From NCBI GenBank assembly GCA_023253575.1, contig JALRGB010000109.1:1-5948 (forward strand): a stretch of 5,948 nt of DNA. The letters run 5' to 3'. This document shows positions 5,282 through 5,948 of the stretch, piece after piece; the stretch's first letter is position 1, and every line of letters begins with the position of its first letter. Both the position numbers and the translations under genes were made by a program. The notes under the pieces were generated by a model, which saw only the letters and a program-made list of their open reading frames with translations, did not search any database and was not told where the DNA came from. Origin of the DNA: Verrucomicrobiales bacterium (GTDB lineage: Bacteria > Verrucomicrobiota > Verrucomicrobiia > Verrucomicrobiales > V1-33).

Positions 5282-5357
5282 TCGTTTAGTTCATAAAGAT
5301 ATAAGGCTGAACGATTTATGTATTTAATTTGCAAGTAGTTGGTGGTAAATGGTTTAC

Positions 5358-5600
5358 ATGAAAAGACAGCCTCATGCCGAGTTTTCGCAGTTTCGCTCCA
5401 AGCTCGCGGCGATGGGAGCGAGGAAGCGCCAGTCTGTCGCACGGGAGTCGCTCCATTCAATGGAGCGTACCCTGAGCCAATTTGTACCAGCAGAGGAGGT
5501 GGAGAAATTGGGGTCCCTGCCCGGCACTCGGAACCGCTGGCTGCCGCTACCGCTGGTCTTTTGGTCGTATCTACAGATGGTGATGGACCCCACTTCATCC
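5358..5600 (+). pseudogene. IS4-type transposase, N-terminal fragment
   Basis: An ATG at 5358 opens 81 codons that read like the N-terminus of IS4-family transposases of insertion sequences. A basic start (MKRQPHAEFSQFRSKLAAMG) leads through MERTLSQFVPAEEV to LPLPLVFWSYLQMVMDPTSS (62-81). In that family, a similar 'FW-x-FL-x-QVL...SC' segment precedes the catalytic DDE domain. After codon 81 the similarity stops and RecQ-like coding begins in another frame. All DDE residues are therefore missing, where a full protein would exceed 350 residues. The frame itself stays open to the window end, but that extension is Arg/Gly-rich and not transposase-like. No matching right end or target duplication is visible. 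The family call rests on recognition of the N-terminal pattern and needs a profile search. Confidence 0.6.
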
Positions 5601-5602
5601 AC

Positions 5603-5788
5603 TCCCAAGAGACGGGGCGAGCGGGGCGCGACGGGCTGCCGTCCGATTGTTTGCTGCTGTTTTCGGGGGCTGACGTGGTCAAGAACGAGCGGTTTTTCAA
5701 TGAGATCAGCGATCCGAAGGCGAAGTCGATGGCGACGCGGCAGTTGCGGCAGATGGCGGGGTATGCGCAGGAATCCGGCTGTCGGCGG
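5603..5788 (+). pseudogene. recQ: RecQ DNA helicase, internal fragment
   Basis: This 62-codon stretch carries helicase motif VI, QETGRAGRDG (5606-5635), continues LPSDCLLLFSGADVV, and ends in AGYAQESGCRR. In RecQ proteins this order is the end of the second RecA-like domain followed by the first cysteine of the zinc-binding subdomain (CRR in E. coli RecQ). An intact RecQ has about 600 residues. Here the Walker motifs, the DEAH box, the rest of the zinc site, and the WH and HRDC domains are all absent. The upstream frame ends in the transposase fragment two bases away. The downstream frame after the CRR codons loses similarity and enters a GC-rich gene on the other strand. It is a non-functional relic, or the product of an assembly join. 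Confidence 0.8.
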
Positions 5789-5815
5789 TGCCCGGGTGCG
5801 ACCGGGCCGGCTGAA

Positions 5816-5948
5816 TCAGCCCGCCGGCGTGGGCGTGGGCACGAGCTCCGGCATGGGCGGCGGCAGGGCCGGCACGGGAGCGGGTCCCGGCTGCTCGCGG
5901 GTGGCCGGGTCGAGCGGCGGCAGCTGGATCGGCCGGGCATCGGCGCCG
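5816..5948 (-). CDS. C-terminus of an unknown proline-rich protein (partial)
   Basis: A minus-strand frame enters from the right edge and ends with TGA at 5816-5818. The last 43 residues are rich in proline and alanine (IQLPPLDPATREQPGPAPVP, then PALPPPMPELVPTPTPAG). Nearly every codon ends in G or C, unlike tdh-kbl or the ORFs at 3497-5000, which supports real coding in a GC-rich genome on this strand. The composition fits a disordered C-terminal tail or linker and shows no domain, so function cannot be inferred. Competing frames in the same stretch give Arg-rich, low-quality peptides. The 5' part lies outside the window. Confidence 0.5.
   Translation of the reverse strand, partial: GADARPIQLPPLDPATREQPGPAPVPALPPPMPELVPTPTPAG

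Larger units (their letters stand above)
5000..5357. other. Stretch without a convincing gene
   Basis: Open frames cross this stretch on both strands (plus 4730-5182, minus 4888-5940), but their products are low-complexity Arg/Pro/Ser-rich or lack any known motif. They overlap better candidates, so I call no gene. The visible content is a G-rich tract (5226-5264), a GCGCCA/TGGCGC palindrome (5269-5281), and AT-rich sequence at about 5290-5357 leading into the transposase fragment. The left end of that insertion element may lie around 5265-5300, but I cannot define its terminal repeat. Confidence 0.6.

Noticed and set aside
5663..5788. RecQ stretch first read as a restriction-fold toxin C-terminus (QLRxMAxYAQ pattern)
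   Set aside because: Extending the frame upstream reveals QETGRAGRDG followed by CRR at RecQ spacing, which fits RecQ much better.
4888..5940. Minus-strand frame of 350 codons
   Set aside because: The translation is Arg/Pro/Ser-rich and low in complexity, and it runs antisense through recognisable transposase and RecQ fragments. It also competes with the better proline-rich frame at 5816-5948.
1..5948. CRISPR array or defence system
   Set aside because: No regularly spaced identical repeats and no Cas, restriction or toxin-antitoxin signatures were found.

Overview
The window looks like bacterial chromosome, probably from a Gram-negative organism. It combines a conserved metabolic locus with a repeat-rich, decaying accessory stretch. 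Lineage cannot be fixed from the sequence alone. None of the main genes has a clear Shine-Dalgarno sequence, and palindromic repeats and transposase debris are present. That would fit Verrucomicrobiota or another PVC-group lineage, but this is a weak inference.

Layout. Positions 1-396 are non-coding and full of small hairpins and repeats. Positions 397-2644 (minus strand) hold a two-gene threonine catabolism unit, tdh followed by kbl. It converts L-threonine through 2-amino-3-oxobutanoate to glycine and acetyl-CoA. Divergent from tdh, across a 103-bp region with several CGATAT palindromes, lies a plus-strand XRE-cupin regulator (2748-3380), the natural candidate to control tdh-kbl. Both outer edges of this block carry a copy of the same roughly 48-bp imperfect palindrome (309-357 after kbl, 3391-3438 after the regulator).

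From 3497 to about 5000, three minus-strand ORFs of unknown function follow, visibly more AT-rich than the tdh-kbl block. They are a C-terminally membrane-anchored protein with a PEP-CTERM-like tail, a protein with an N-terminal membrane segment, and a small doubtful ORF. From 5000 to 5357 I see no convincing gene, but there is a strong G-quadruplex motif at 5226-5264.

The right end is a patchwork of gene remains. It holds an 81-codon N-terminal piece of what looks like an IS4-type transposase (5358-5600). Almost directly joined, in another frame, is a 62-codon internal piece of a RecQ helicase carrying motif VI and the start of the zinc-binding region (5603-5788). Last comes the proline-rich C-terminus of a very GC-rich minus-strand gene that continues past the window (5816-5948).

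No complete new defence or mobile system is visible. The most notable points are the transposase-recQ junction, the palindrome family bracketing the threonine locus, and the paired CTTCA hairpins whose stems differ by compensatory changes.
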